33,564 nucleotides of DNA from a bacterium (GTDB lineage Bacteria > B130-G9), in contig DATLAJ010000066.1 of assembly GCA_035527515.1 (NCBI GenBank), positions 1 through 33,564 on the forward strand, in the 5' to 3' direction. A program made the position numbers and the translations under genes. Below the pieces are notes generated by a model, which was not told the origin of the DNA, did not search any database, and was given only the letters and a program-made list of their open reading frames with translations. This document shows positions 7,410-15,966 of the stretch, in pieces (position 1 is the first letter of the stretch; each line of letters begins with the position of its first letter).

Positions 7410-8718
7410 TCACACCACCTCCATAGGGCTGAACGCCCATCCCGTAGTACTCAAAGCCGAGCGCGTGCGTTCTCTTGGCGTCGTAGATGTTCCGGCCGTC
7501 GAACAAGATTGGCTGCCGTATCAGACCCTTGACCTTCTCGAAGTTCAACAGCTTGAACTCGTTCCATTCGGTAACAAGGATCATGGCGTCGGCGCCCTCG
7601 GTCGCCTCGTAGGCATTCTGGCAGTACGTAATCTCGGGGAAGATCTTCTTGACGTTGTTCATCGCCTCGGGATCGTAGGCCCGGATGGTCGCCTTGCTGT
7701 CAAGCAGACCCTTGACCAGCTCCAGCGACTTAGCCTCACGAATGTCATCGGTGTTGGGCTTGAAGGCAAGCCCCAATATCGCGAAGGTCTTGCCCTCTAG
7801 CGACGAAAACCGCTTCTTGATCTTGGCCAGAAGCCTCGTGCTCCTTTGGTCGTTTATGTGGATTATGGCGTCTATGAGCGAGGCGTCCGCTCCATATTGC
7901 CGTGTGGTGTGAGCGAGGGAGCTGCTGTCCTTGGGGAAGCAGGAGCCGCCGTAGCCCAGGCCCGGCTGAAGGAAGAGGCTGCCGATCCTCTTGTCGGTCC
8001 CCATGCCTCGAACGACGTGGTTGACGTTCGCGCCCGCCAGTTCGCACAGGTCTGCGATGAGATTGACGAAGGATATCTTGCTGGCTAGAAAAGCATTGGA
8101 CGCATACTTGATTATCTCGGCGCTATGCACATCGGTGATTATCATCGGACGCTCAAGGACCGCGTAGAGCTCCAGAAGCTTCATGGCCACGTTCTTGCTC
8201 GGCGCCCCAATCACAATCCTGTCAGGCTCCAGCGTGTCCTTGATGGCCGAGCCTTCACGCAAGAACTCTGGATTCGACACGACGTCGAAGTCCACGTCCT
8301 TGTGCTTGTTCTTCTCAATTATCTCTCTCACAAGATCGCCAGTCCCGACGGGAACGGTGCTCTTGTTGACTATGATCTTGTAGTCATCCATCCACTCGGC
8401 GATGCTCTTGGCGACTGCCCTGACGTAACTTAGGTCAGTCTCGCCACCATCTTTGGGGGGTGTGTTCACGCAAATGAATACGATCTCCGATGCCCTGACG
8501 CCCTCCTTTATGTCTGTCGTGAACCTGAGACGTCCATCCCTGGCATTGTGAGTGACCATTTCCCTGAGTCCAGGCTCATAGATCGGCATAATCCCATTCT
8601 TGAGGCTCTCGATCTTCTCCTTGTCAACATCGACGCAAATGACCTCGTTGCCCAGGTCGGCGAAGACCGCTCCAGTCACAAGGCCGACATATCCTGTTCC
8701 AACTGCACAAATATTCAC
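7402..8718 (-). CDS. ugd: UDP-glucose 6-dehydrogenase
   Basis: This 438-residue protein oxidises UDP-glucose to UDP-glucuronate with two NAD+. The N-terminal Rossmann motif '[10 protein letters not shown]' is at 7-16, 'VNTPP' at 84-88, 'NKSTVPVGT' near 118-126, 'NPEFLREG' at 149-156, and catalytic Cys260 lies in '[10 protein letters not shown]'. Length is normal for the family. The start is GTG at 8718, with GGAGGAG at 8722-8728. The gene feeds the overlapping UDP-xylose synthase gene downstream and belongs to the envelope polysaccharide cluster. Confidence 0.95.
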   Translation of the reverse strand: MNICAVGTGYVGLVTGAVFADLGNEVICVDVDKEKIESLKNGIMPIYEPGLREMVTHNARDGRLRFTTDIKEGVRASEIVFICVNTPPKDGGETDLSYVRAVAKSIAEWMDDYKIIVNKSTVPVGTGDLVREIIEKNKHKDVDFDVVSNPEFLREGSAIKDTLEPDRIVIGAPSKNVAMKLLELYAVLERPMIITDVHSAEIIKYASNAFLASKISFVNLIADLCELAGANVNHVVRGMGTDKRIGSLFLQPGLGYGGSCFPKDSSSLAHTTRQYGADASLIDAIIHINDQRSTRLLAKIKKRFSSLEGKTFAILGLAFKPNTDDIREAKSLELVKGLLDSKATIRAYDPEAMNNVKKIFPEITYCQNAYEATEGADAMILVTEWNEFKLLNFEKVKGLIRQPILFDGRNIYDAKRTHALGFEYYGMGVQPYGGGVSA

Positions 8719-8757
8719 TAACTCCTCCGAAAACCTACATTTCTCGACGCAGCCAGC

Positions 8758-9693
8758 CTACGCAAGCTGCCTTATCTGAACTTCTGACCTAATCATATAA
8801 ACATCCTCGTATTTACAGAGCTCCGTGCCGGGCGTGAGGGCACAGGCTGCGCCAGCTGCCACACCCAGTGTGAGACTCTCGCAGAAAGAAAGACCCGTGT
8901 CCAGCCCCAAAACAAAGCCTGCGACAAGCGAGTCCCCAGCCCCAACCGGGCTAAGTGCCTCGACTTTGGGCGGCTTGGCAAAGAAAGACCCCTCCTCACA
9001 AGTCAGAACCGCGCCATCCGCCCCCATCGAGACCAGCACATTCTCAACCCCCATGGCCCTGAGTTTGGCCGCGGCCGACTGAACCTGCTCAACGCCCTCC
9101 ACATCGAGACCCAGGAGCCGGCGGAGCTCGTGACTGTTCGGCTTAATCATGAAAGGCTTGCCCTCAATGCCTCTTCTTAACAGCTCCCCGTCCGCATCCA
9201 GCACAGCGCGGAGGTTGCTCTCCTTAACGATATTGGTGATCTCGTGGTATGCGTCCGCGGGGACTCCGGGGGGTGCGCTGCCTGAAATGACAAAAAACCC
9301 TGACTTGTACTTATATTCCTTGAGCTTCTCCAAGAGCTGTTCGTATTCCACCTGCGTTGCGCAGGGACCGGCAGCATTGAGAGCCGTGATCGAGTTCGCC
9401 TCGATGTCACTAACAATGACGTTCGTTCTCGTCTCGGAGCCTATGTGAACGAAGTCCGTGGGCACCCCCGCCTGCTTCAACCTGCCCTCGAGCTCCGCCC
9501 CTCCGTATCCGCCCACAAACCCGAACGCCACCGTGCTTCCGCCGAGCTCGATCACGACTCGCGACACGTCGATCCCCTTTCCCGCAGCGAATCGCTGCTC
9601 CGATATGACGCGATTGGCATCATCGAACGCCAGTCTTCTCACGCGGAGCGTCCTGTCAAGCGCCGGGTTCAGTGTCAGCGTGTATATCATCAC
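8758..9693 (-). CDS. 1-phosphofructokinase-family (PfkB) sugar kinase
   Basis: This 311-residue ribokinase-fold kinase opens with 'YTLTLNPALDRTL', the signature start of 1-phosphofructokinase and tagatose-6-phosphate kinase. It has 'GKGIDVSR' at 38-45 (usually GKGINVAR), 'SGSAPPG' at 137-143, 'KPNSHEL' at 184-190 and the anion-hole/catalytic 'GAGDS' at 251-255 with Asp254 as base. It probably phosphorylates a hexose phosphate with ATP. Its GTG start overlaps the stop of the glycosyl-phosphotransferase gene by one nucleotide (TAGTG), so it is part of the polysaccharide operon rather than a PTS fructose operon; no PTS gene is visible. The ATG one codon later is an equally possible start. Confidence 0.88.
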   Translation of the reverse strand: MMIYTLTLNPALDRTLRVRRLAFDDANRVISEQRFAAGKGIDVSRVVIELGGSTVAFGFVGGYGGAELEGRLKQAGVPTDFVHIGSETRTNVIVSDIEANSITALNAAGPCATQVEYEQLLEKLKEYKYKSGFFVISGSAPPGVPADAYHEITNIVKESNLRAVLDADGELLRRGIEGKPFMIKPNSHELRRLLGLDVEGVEQVQSAAAKLRAMGVENVLVSMGADGAVLTCEEGSFFAKPPKVEALSPVGAGDSLVAGFVLGLDTGLSFCESLTLGVAAGAACALTPGTELCKYEDVYMIRSEVQIRQLA

Positions 9694-11096
9694 TAATACG
9701 CGTTCTTCTGGTTCAAAGCTCTCGTGACCGTGCGAAACAGTATTTTGAAGTCCATTGACAAGGACCAGTTCTCAATGTAGTAAAGGTCGCTCTTTAGCCG
9801 CTTGCGCATTGACGTGTCGCCCCGCCAGCCATTGACCTGCGCAAGGCCAGTCATCCCTGACTTCACCTTGTGCCTCAACATGTAGTGCGGTATCGTGTTC
9901 CTGAACTCATCGACGAACGCTGGCTGCTCGGGCCTTGGCCCCACAATGCTCATATCCCCCTTAAACACGTTGCAGAATTGAGGTATCTCATCGATGCTGA
10001 ACCGCCGCAGCACCGCCCCGAACCTCGTTACCCTGGGGTCGTTCTTGGTCGTCCATTCTCGCCCGCTCTGGTCCGCTCCATCAACCATTGTCCTAAACTT
10101 GAACATCGTGAACGACTTGCCATCGAGCCCCATCCGGTCCTGTTTGTAAAAAACGGGGCCCCTCGAGGTGCATTTGATAACTACCGAGACCACAAGTAGA
10201 ACCGGCGAAAGCACCACAAGCGCCGCGGCCGATAACGCCAGGTCCTCCAATCGCTTCAGCCTGTACCTCCACCCTGATAGCGGAGTATAGGTCAGGTTAA
10301 CGATAGGAATCCCGTCGAGTTCCTCCACGTAGGAGCGGAGCATGATGTGCTGCAAGATATCTGGGGCGATCTTTATGTCTATCAACGTGTCCTTAAGGTC
10401 ATGCAAGAGCTTGCTCAACGTCTTGTGCTGAGAAAAGGGAAGCGTGATCAGAACCTGATCCGCGCCCAACTCACTGGCGAGGCGCCTCGTCTCCTGAATG
10501 CGGCCAACTATCTTCACATCGTCCCCGACTCTCTCCCCAATTCTTTTGGAATTGTCAACAGCACCGACTATCTTGAGGCCGACATAAGGGTTCTCCTCTA
10601 TCTTGTGAATTACGTTCTTCGCAAGCTCTCCGCCGCCAACTATCAGCAAGCGCCGCAAGTTGTAGCCCGCCTTTCTCAGGTGAGCAAGAACGCTCCGCAA
10701 ACCCATCCTGAACGAGGCAATGGCCGCGATGTCAAGAAACAAGAAAATCAGCAACACACCTCTTGAGAAGAGGTAATCACGATACATGTAGCCCAAGCCC
10801 ATCAATACGAACACTGACAGAATAACCACATAGATTATCTTGAAGAACTCATCGACCCTGGGCTTGAGCCTTCTCGGCCTATACAGGCCTGCTATGCTGA
10901 ACGTGGCTATCCACAGGGCAGCGATCGCGCTCAGCACGATAGGGCCAGTATAGAGCCTAATGTCCGGTATCCCCGCTGGCGCTTCAAATATCGTATAGAA
11001 GCGAATATAGTACGCCGCGATAAATGCGCCTATGGTCGCCGCAACGTCGCAAATAGCGAAGAGAAAAAGGACTGCTCGGTGATGTTCCTTCAACAT
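9693..11096 (-). CDS. Polyprenyl glycosylphosphotransferase (exopolysaccharide initiating enzyme)
   Basis: The 467-residue protein has four or five N-terminal membrane segments in about the first 130 residues, a cytoplasmic Rossmann-like domain ('LLIVGGGELAK' at 150-160), another membrane segment near 287-308, and the bacterial sugar transferase domain. That domain contains 'FYKQDRMGLDG' (317-327), 'FKFRTMVDGAD' (332-342), 'FSIDEIPQ' (366-373) and 'GDMSIVGPRPEQPAF' (380-394). Such enzymes transfer a sugar-1-phosphate, often glucose, galactose or an amino sugar, from a UDP-sugar to undecaprenyl phosphate to begin repeat-unit assembly. A GGAG-containing ribosome binding site lies 8 nt before the ATG. 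It is the first gene of the operon with the PfkB kinase. Confidence 0.93.
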   Translation of the reverse strand: MLKEHHRAVLFLFAICDVAATIGAFIAAYYIRFYTIFEAPAGIPDIRLYTGPIVLSAIAALWIATFSIAGLYRPRRLKPRVDEFFKIIYVVILSVFVLMGLGYMYRDYLFSRGVLLIFLFLDIAAIASFRMGLRSVLAHLRKAGYNLRRLLIVGGGELAKNVIHKIEENPYVGLKIVGAVDNSKRIGERVGDDVKIVGRIQETRRLASELGADQVLITLPFSQHKTLSKLLHDLKDTLIDIKIAPDILQHIMLRSYVEELDGIPIVNLTYTPLSGWRYRLKRLEDLALSAAALVVLSPVLLVVSVVIKCTSRGPVFYKQDRMGLDGKSFTMFKFRTMVDGADQSGREWTTKNDPRVTRFGAVLRRFSIDEIPQFCNVFKGDMSIVGPRPEQPAFVDEFRNTIPHYMLRHKVKSGMTGLAQVNGWRGDTSMRKRLKSDLYYIENWSLSMDFKILFRTVTRALNQKNAY

Positions 11097-11171
11097 AACA
11101 ATTGCTCACTCCATCCACACGCAAATCGGCACGCAAGTTTCGTTTTGCCCGAATATGCTAAGGGCTGCCCG

Positions 11172-12260
11172 ATGGTATGTCAAACGATCGGTCCAAACTT
11201 GAGAGTCGAGACCGCAAACTCACTGGCTTGCAGTCGAGGGCAATCTCACGAATCCGCGCATGATGCGCGGGTTCCCAGCAAGAGGTCCCATGATGCCTGG
11301 ACAGGCTCTAGCCGCCCGCACATTTCCGTCATAATCCCCACCTTCAACCGCCTGGCCAAGCTCAAGAACGCATTGGCATCTCTGCAAAGTCAGATGTGCC
11401 CGCCCGAATCGTTCGACATAACAGTAGTTGACGATGGTTCAACAGATGAAACGCTAGAATGGCTGAAAGAAGCGGCCGGGGAGCTTGGCAACCTGCGTGT
11501 TCTCAGCCAAAAGCACGCAGGCCCTGCCGCCGCCCGTAACCGCGCGGCCTGCGAGGCTTGCGGAGAGATACTCCTGTTCATGGGCGACGACGTAATCGCG
11601 TCAGAACGCCTCTTGGAGACGCACCTAAAAACATACGAGAGAATGGGGGCCAACATCGCAGTCCAGGGCAGTGTTCGTCTCGCACCGTCCGTTCCAACAA
11701 CGCGCTTTGTTCGCTACCTGGACAAGAGAAGCGCAGCCCAGTTCCAACTGAGCGCCGCCGCGCCCGGCGACGCTCTCCCGTTCTTTGGCCTTTACACGTG
11801 CAACTGCTCCATTCCAAAGAAGTTGGTCGAGGAGTGCGGCGGATTCCCCCAAGATGTGGTCTATTATGATGACACATTTTTGGGCTGGATGCTGGACAGA
11901 AAGGGGATTCCTATCATATATGAGCCACTGGCCGAGGCGCTCCACGATCACGCTCAGACGCTCGAGGAGTTCCTTCTGCGACAGCGGCAGGCCGGCAAGG
12001 ACGCCGCCATTCTCGCAGCGCGGCGCCGCGAGCTCCGCAAACCGCTTCGGGTTGATCAAGCGGTCTTGTTTGAGGGCGCCGTTTGGGAAATAGCCAAGAA
12101 GCTGGTGAAGATGCTTCTCTTCAACCGCTGGACAGTCCGCATACTCATGAAGATGTCAGAATCCCGTATCCTGCCATTCGCAATCTCCTGCATCATATTC
12201 TCCGGACTGATCGGCTATGAGCACAAGATGGCGGCACGGGGACAGAAATCGCGAGCGTGA
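11172..12260 (+). CDS. Family 2 glycosyltransferase
   Basis: From the ATG at 11172 the protein has about 362 residues. A GT-A domain begins at 'ISVIIPTFNRLAKL' and continues with 'TVVDDGSTDETLEWL', 'AGPAAARNRAA' and a DxD-like 'FMGDDVI'. A probable catalytic region, 'YYDDTFLGWML', lies further on. The C-terminal stretch, 'LPFAISCIIFSGLIGYE', is hydrophobic and may associate with the membrane. The frame opens further upstream at 11079, overlapping the divergent polyprenyl transferase gene; that extension has no family similarity, so the later start is preferred without certainty. It probably adds a sugar to the lipid-linked oligosaccharide of the neighbouring cluster. Donor and acceptor cannot be predicted. 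Confidence 0.87.
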   Translation: MVCQTIGPNLRVETANSLACSRGQSHESAHDARVPSKRSHDAWTGSSRPHISVIIPTFNRLAKLKNALASLQSQMCPPESFDITVVDDGSTDETLEWLKEAAGELGNLRVLSQKHAGPAAARNRAACEACGEILLFMGDDVIASERLLETHLKTYERMGANIAVQGSVRLAPSVPTTRFVRYLDKRSAAQFQLSAAAPGDALPFFGLYTCNCSIPKKLVEECGGFPQDVVYYDDTFLGWMLDRKGIPIIYEPLAEALHDHAQTLEEFLLRQRQAGKDAAILAARRRELRKPLRVDQAVLFEGAVWEIAKKLVKMLLFNRWTVRILMKMSESRILPFAISCIIFSGLIGYEHKMAARGQKSRA

Positions 12261-12363
12261 GTTCCAGCGTCCAGAGCCCAGGGAAGTCCACCAAATTTCT
12301 TTTCAGCCGATGATGCAGCGACCCTTTGCATACAACGCGCGCTCCCGCGGGCGCTCCAAATCG

Positions 12364-12588
12364 CTAGAGACAGGTGATCGGCCGGGACCTATCGGCCATC
12401 AGTCGTTGGTGCTGGACTTGAAAGCTGGAGCCTTCCACTTCGGACCTCGTCAACACTAGATGCTCCGCCTTGCTTGGCCGCCTCTTAGGCGGCAGCAGTC
12501 GTGAGGCCGTTATCGTCAACAGAAATGAAAGCAAGAACATCACTACCACAAGGAATAACACAACCCAAAACGCTCTCCACTTTCTCAT
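12364..12588 (-). CDS. Small single-pass membrane protein of unknown function
   Basis: This 74-residue ORF has a strong ribosome binding site (AGGGAAGG ending a few nt before the ATG). 'MRKWRAFWVVLFLVVVMFLL' starts the protein: positively charged residues, then a hydrophobic helix to about residue 27. A polar, basic tail follows. It lies 98 nt downstream of the large polytopic membrane protein on the same strand and converges with the glycosyltransferase gene. No family is recognised. Confidence 0.5.
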   Translation of the reverse strand: MRKWRAFWVVLFLVVVMFLLSFLLTITASRLLPPKRRPSKAEHLVLTRSEVEGSSFQVQHQRLMADRSRPITCL

Positions 12589-12686
12589 TGGCCTTCCCTA
12601 AGATTCGCTGCTGACATGAATATCGAGATCAAGTGTAGGACAAGAAACCCGCCTCGGTCAAATCACCAGACAGCTGCGGTTCACTA

Positions 12687-14822
12687 TCAGGGCAGCGTGA
12701 CGCAGCGGTCAATCTCGTGCATCCCCAGGATCAGTCGCAGTTGGGTTGAGCTTGGAGGAGATGGCCGCGGGAGCGTTGCAATGGCCGTCGACTTAGCGTG
12801 AATTAGACCTGCGGTCTGAACAAAGGTTGCCCTCCGAATCGGCAGGCTGGCGCCGTCGGCAAGAACCTTTATGTTGACCTGCCCCAGGTTCTGCGCCAGC
12901 AGCCAGGGCCGCTGCTGATTCAGACGAACGGTCGCCACGGCGCCTTGCATCCGAGCTGACAGCTGAAGCGTAGTGGGACGACCGTTTTCTGTAAACTCCA
13001 GCTGAACCGTTGCCTGGGATGATGCTCTCTCGAGCTCGAGATCGAGCTTGTCAATTAGCATCGAATCGATCTCGGGCTTGAGTCGCAGTTCGCTCGCACC
13101 CGGACTTTCAGCGACAGCCCGGGCGTGTATCACGTCGGAGGACAGTCGGTCGTAGGACCTCTGCCGCTTGAGAACGCGGTCAGCCAGAATAGGGTCTGGC
13201 ACAGCCCTTTGACCGTCGAATCGAAGTGCTACGACTGTCTTGTCTGGCCCGATCGCTTGGTGTTGAAAGCTCCTCATCCAGTCCTCAAAAGCAAGTGCCT
13301 GCACGCTCTTGCCATACTCGGCTCGGACGGGAATATTGATCTGCATCGCTGGAGAGAAGGGGTCGTCAATCGACATGCTATCCGGCAAAACGATTAGCAT
13401 CAACACATTGTCCGGAATGGTTGGCTGCGCCGCGATGACTGCCTTTGGGATGCGCTTTACGTTCTCAGATTCGGTCAGAAACATTCCGAACATCTTCAAG
13501 AAGCCAGCGATATAGAAGGCGATGATCAGCGCGAACACCGCGGCAGATAGAAACCTAAGCGGGACCATAGATAGTCTAGGAACTAAGCTCTTTGTTATCG
13601 CACATATTGCTCCTATTGCGACCACGGCAACTGCCGCAGCGTAGAACCTAAAATGGTATTTCAAGTTCTCCCCGAAGAAGAGCTCTGCCCAGCCCATGTT
13701 CAGAAGCTCAAAGACCCAATAGCCAATCGCAATCACTGTCAACCATTCCAGCAGGCCAGCTAGTGGCCGCCGCCTCTTAGGCTCGAGGATACCGCCTAGA
13801 GACAAGGAGAGATGACCAAGCAGGCCGGCCATCCCAAATGAGGCAAAGTAAACACGTCCAGGCTGAACGTAAGGCTGAGCGTAGTTGAGGGCGGGTGTGA
13901 TTGCTACCCACAGCAGTAGAAACAAGACGAATCGCCAATTTGCCTTGCAGGTCAAACAAAGCAGCAAGATGGCCGCGAAGCAAAGCGCAGGCGACAGTTG
14001 TAGTGGCCGGATGATCTCATAGATAATTGGTATCACTTTCTTTGCTGCCATCGCCGCAGTCAAGCCCTTGGCGGCGGTTAGGTATGTCCCCGCCGCCGCA
14101 CCCACCGTCATAAACTGATAAAACCTCAACCCCAAATACGTGGCAGAAATTATCCAAAGTGGTAGATGCGCTCTGATGAGGCGTCTCTTGAGCGCACCGT
14201 CCTCCCCGCCAATCCCCCACAGCAGCTCGTAGGCAATCAGGATGGGGATGACCAGGATGGTGTCTGGATAAGTCAGCAGCCCGGCTATATATGCGACAGA
14301 TGCAAAGAGGCTCTTGAGCCAGGACGCCTTTTTGCGGAAACTTGGTCCGGCAAGCCAAATAGCCAACATTGAGAAGAAGACCGAATACAGAGTCTGTGCC
14401 GCCATCTGAAAGACCGGCCCAACGTGGCTTGGCATAATGGTGAAGAGCACTGCGCCAACGGCGCCAGTAAGGAAGCTCTGGGACAAGGCTTCGAGGATCA
14501 GGAATGCTAGAACGCAGGTGGCAGCGTACATCGCAAACCTTATCGCCCGAGGTATCAAGGGATTGGTTCCGAACAATCGATACTGGCCGACTAACAATGC
14601 CTGCAGCATGGGCCTGTAGAACCCGTCTATTTGTGGCTTGATAATAGCACCAAGCATTGAAACGCCCCAGTCTTGTGGCGTTATCCTGTTCAGAGATTCG
14701 CCTATGTAGTAAGCGCCGACCCCAGGGCCGGTTAGCAGCAGCGCGAGCAGAACCAATGCAACAATGAACCAGCGCCTCAGTTTGAGATTCTGGGACAGTC
14801 TGTTATCTGGAAAGAGCTGCAT
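12687..14822 (-). CDS. Large polytopic membrane protein, GT-C glycosyltransferase-like, unassigned
   Basis: This 711-residue protein has about a dozen hydrophobic segments between residues 18 and about 450, then a soluble C-terminal domain of about 250 residues rich in beta-strand-like sequence. An early periplasmic loop has 'DGFYRPMLQALL', resembling loops in polytopic lipid-linked sugar transferases, where an acidic residue acts in catalysis. Later segments include 'TPALNYAQPYVQPGRVYF'. This organisation (GT-C-like membrane half, extracytoplasmic soluble half) suggests transfer of a lipid-linked sugar onto an exported acceptor, but no definite family signature is visible. The ATG is preceded by GGAGGGCGG. 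It is co-directional with the SAM hydroxide adenosyltransferase gene, 88 nt upstream. Confidence 0.75.
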   Translation of the reverse strand: MQLFPDNRLSQNLKLRRWFIVALVLLALLLTGPGVGAYYIGESLNRITPQDWGVSMLGAIIKPQIDGFYRPMLQALLVGQYRLFGTNPLIPRAIRFAMYAATCVLAFLILEALSQSFLTGAVGAVLFTIMPSHVGPVFQMAAQTLYSVFFSMLAIWLAGPSFRKKASWLKSLFASVAYIAGLLTYPDTILVIPILIAYELLWGIGGEDGALKRRLIRAHLPLWIISATYLGLRFYQFMTVGAAAGTYLTAAKGLTAAMAAKKVIPIIYEIIRPLQLSPALCFAAILLLCLTCKANWRFVLFLLLWVAITPALNYAQPYVQPGRVYFASFGMAGLLGHLSLSLGGILEPKRRRPLAGLLEWLTVIAIGYWVFELLNMGWAELFFGENLKYHFRFYAAAVAVVAIGAICAITKSLVPRLSMVPLRFLSAAVFALIIAFYIAGFLKMFGMFLTESENVKRIPKAVIAAQPTIPDNVLMLIVLPDSMSIDDPFSPAMQINIPVRAEYGKSVQALAFEDWMRSFQHQAIGPDKTVVALRFDGQRAVPDPILADRVLKRQRSYDRLSSDVIHARAVAESPGASELRLKPEIDSMLIDKLDLELERASSQATVQLEFTENGRPTTLQLSARMQGAVATVRLNQQRPWLLAQNLGQVNIKVLADGASLPIRRATFVQTAGLIHAKSTAIATLPRPSPPSSTQLRLILGMHEIDRCVTLP

Positions 14823-14910
14823 TGGCCGCCCTCCAAGCTATCGATTGTCTGGTGTTTTGCAGGACACGGATTACCTGCGGTGCCCTACAAGGCCGACTTC
14901 TAGCCTGTAT

Positions 14911-15714
14911 CTACGAAAAGGTAAGCGTCAGCTTCTGCCCTTTCTTCAGGCCGAGCATCTCACTTGCGCTCTTTCGCTTGACCGAGAGCTCAAGCTGGGA
15001 AGTGCTGCCGAACAGAAGGGAGGGCTTGCCCGATTCGCATTCAGCGTAGAAGCGCTTGAGTTCGGACAATACAAGGCTGCCGATCTCGAGCTGGAACGTG
15101 TGTTCGGGGGCCTCCTCCAGCATCTGCTCGAACCTGTCCCGAGTAACGTTCGTGATGAGGTTGCCGAATGAATCGATGTGAATGACCTCCCCCTCAAGCT
15201 TCCCATCTTCACTGGCAATAGGGGCAGGCAGCTTGAGGTCAACGTAGTCATCGATCATCTCGCCGAAGTTCTCTATCTCTATTCCCTTGCTCAACCAGGC
15301 TGCGATCGGCGCGAAGATGTCCCGCCCATGGAAGGTTGAGGAGAGCGGCCGGAGGTAGTAGTGCTCCGCGTCGATGGCGAAGACGCTTATGTCCTCCGGG
15401 TCCTGAAAGAGACCCGACAGCACCCCGTTGTCAGGTGCGATGAAGTGATGGCCATTGATCGAGGCGATAAGCGGTCTTCGCTCGCTTCCGACAGTGGGGT
15501 CAACGATGACAACGTGGATAGTCCAATTGGCGAAGTAGTGATAGGTGTTGGCGATGATGAAACAGGCGCCCATTATGTCGTGCCGCCTTATCTCGTGCGT
15601 GATATCGACGATATTCACGTCGGGATTTATGTTAAGCATCACTGCCTTCATGGACGCAGCATAATTGTCCCGCGTGCCAAAATCCGTCGTGAGTGTAATA
15701 ATAGGATTCTTCAT
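14911..15714 (-). CDS. SAM hydroxide adenosyltransferase (DUF62 family)
   Basis: This 267-residue protein belongs to the family that hydrolyses S-adenosylmethionine to adenosine and methionine and is related to fluorinase and chlorinase. Visible hallmarks are 'TLTTDFGTRDNYAASMKAV' at the N terminus, 'VVIVDPTVGSERRPL', 'FIAPDNGVLSG', 'STFHGRDIFAPIAAWL' (conserved Arg and His of the catalytic triad region) and 'DSFGNLITNV' before the C-terminal beta-barrel. The halide-binding loop of fluorinases is not evident, so hydroxide transfer is the default. I used the ATG at 15714; the frame opens at a TTG two codons earlier. The biological role of the family in bacteria is unsettled. Confidence 0.92.
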   Translation of the reverse strand: MKNPIITLTTDFGTRDNYAASMKAVMLNINPDVNIVDITHEIRRHDIMGACFIIANTYHYFANWTIHVVIVDPTVGSERRPLIASINGHHFIAPDNGVLSGLFQDPEDISVFAIDAEHYYLRPLSSTFHGRDIFAPIAAWLSKGIEIENFGEMIDDYVDLKLPAPIASEDGKLEGEVIHIDSFGNLITNVTRDRFEQMLEEAPEHTFQLEIGSLVLSELKRFYAECESGKPSLLFGSTSQLELSVKRKSASEMLGLKKGQKLTLTFS

Positions 15715-15760
15715 TACCAAGGTCTCCCAGGTCTTAACGCGGAGCTAGTCCAAAAAGGCC

Positions 15761-15964
15761 TCATCTCCGCCCAAAGATGTTCAAAAGCAATGTTAGAATG
15801 ATGCTTATCAATATACTTGAGGCGATGGGTATGTAAAGAGCAAAGTTTCTGCGCCTGATCAAAATGTCCCCCGGCAGGTGGCCTATCCCCAACCTCGGGG
15901 CCACCGATACGATTACACCAAGCAAAACAATCGCAACGCCCAAAATTATCAGAAATCTTCCCAA
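15761..15964 (-). CDS. DUF2905 small membrane protein
   Basis: The 67-residue protein has two hydrophobic helices (about 3-22 and 43-64) separated by a basic loop, 'GHLPGDILIRRRNFALYIP'. The LPGDI-x-RRxNF-x-x-x-P pattern is the hallmark of DUF2905. It starts at TTG, with GAGG supplied by the last codons of the upstream sulfatase-like gene (stop 2 nt before), so it is translationally coupled. Its function is unknown. Confidence 0.85.
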   Translation of the reverse strand: MGRFLIILGVAIVLLGVIVSVAPRLGIGHLPGDILIRRRNFALYIPIASSILISIILTLLLNIFGRR

Positions 15965-15966
15965 CG

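Noticed and set aside
6477-7532. A 351-codon plus-strand frame opposite the UDP-xylose synthase gene.
   Set aside because: It is exactly antisense to a conserved SDR enzyme and has no recognisable domain.
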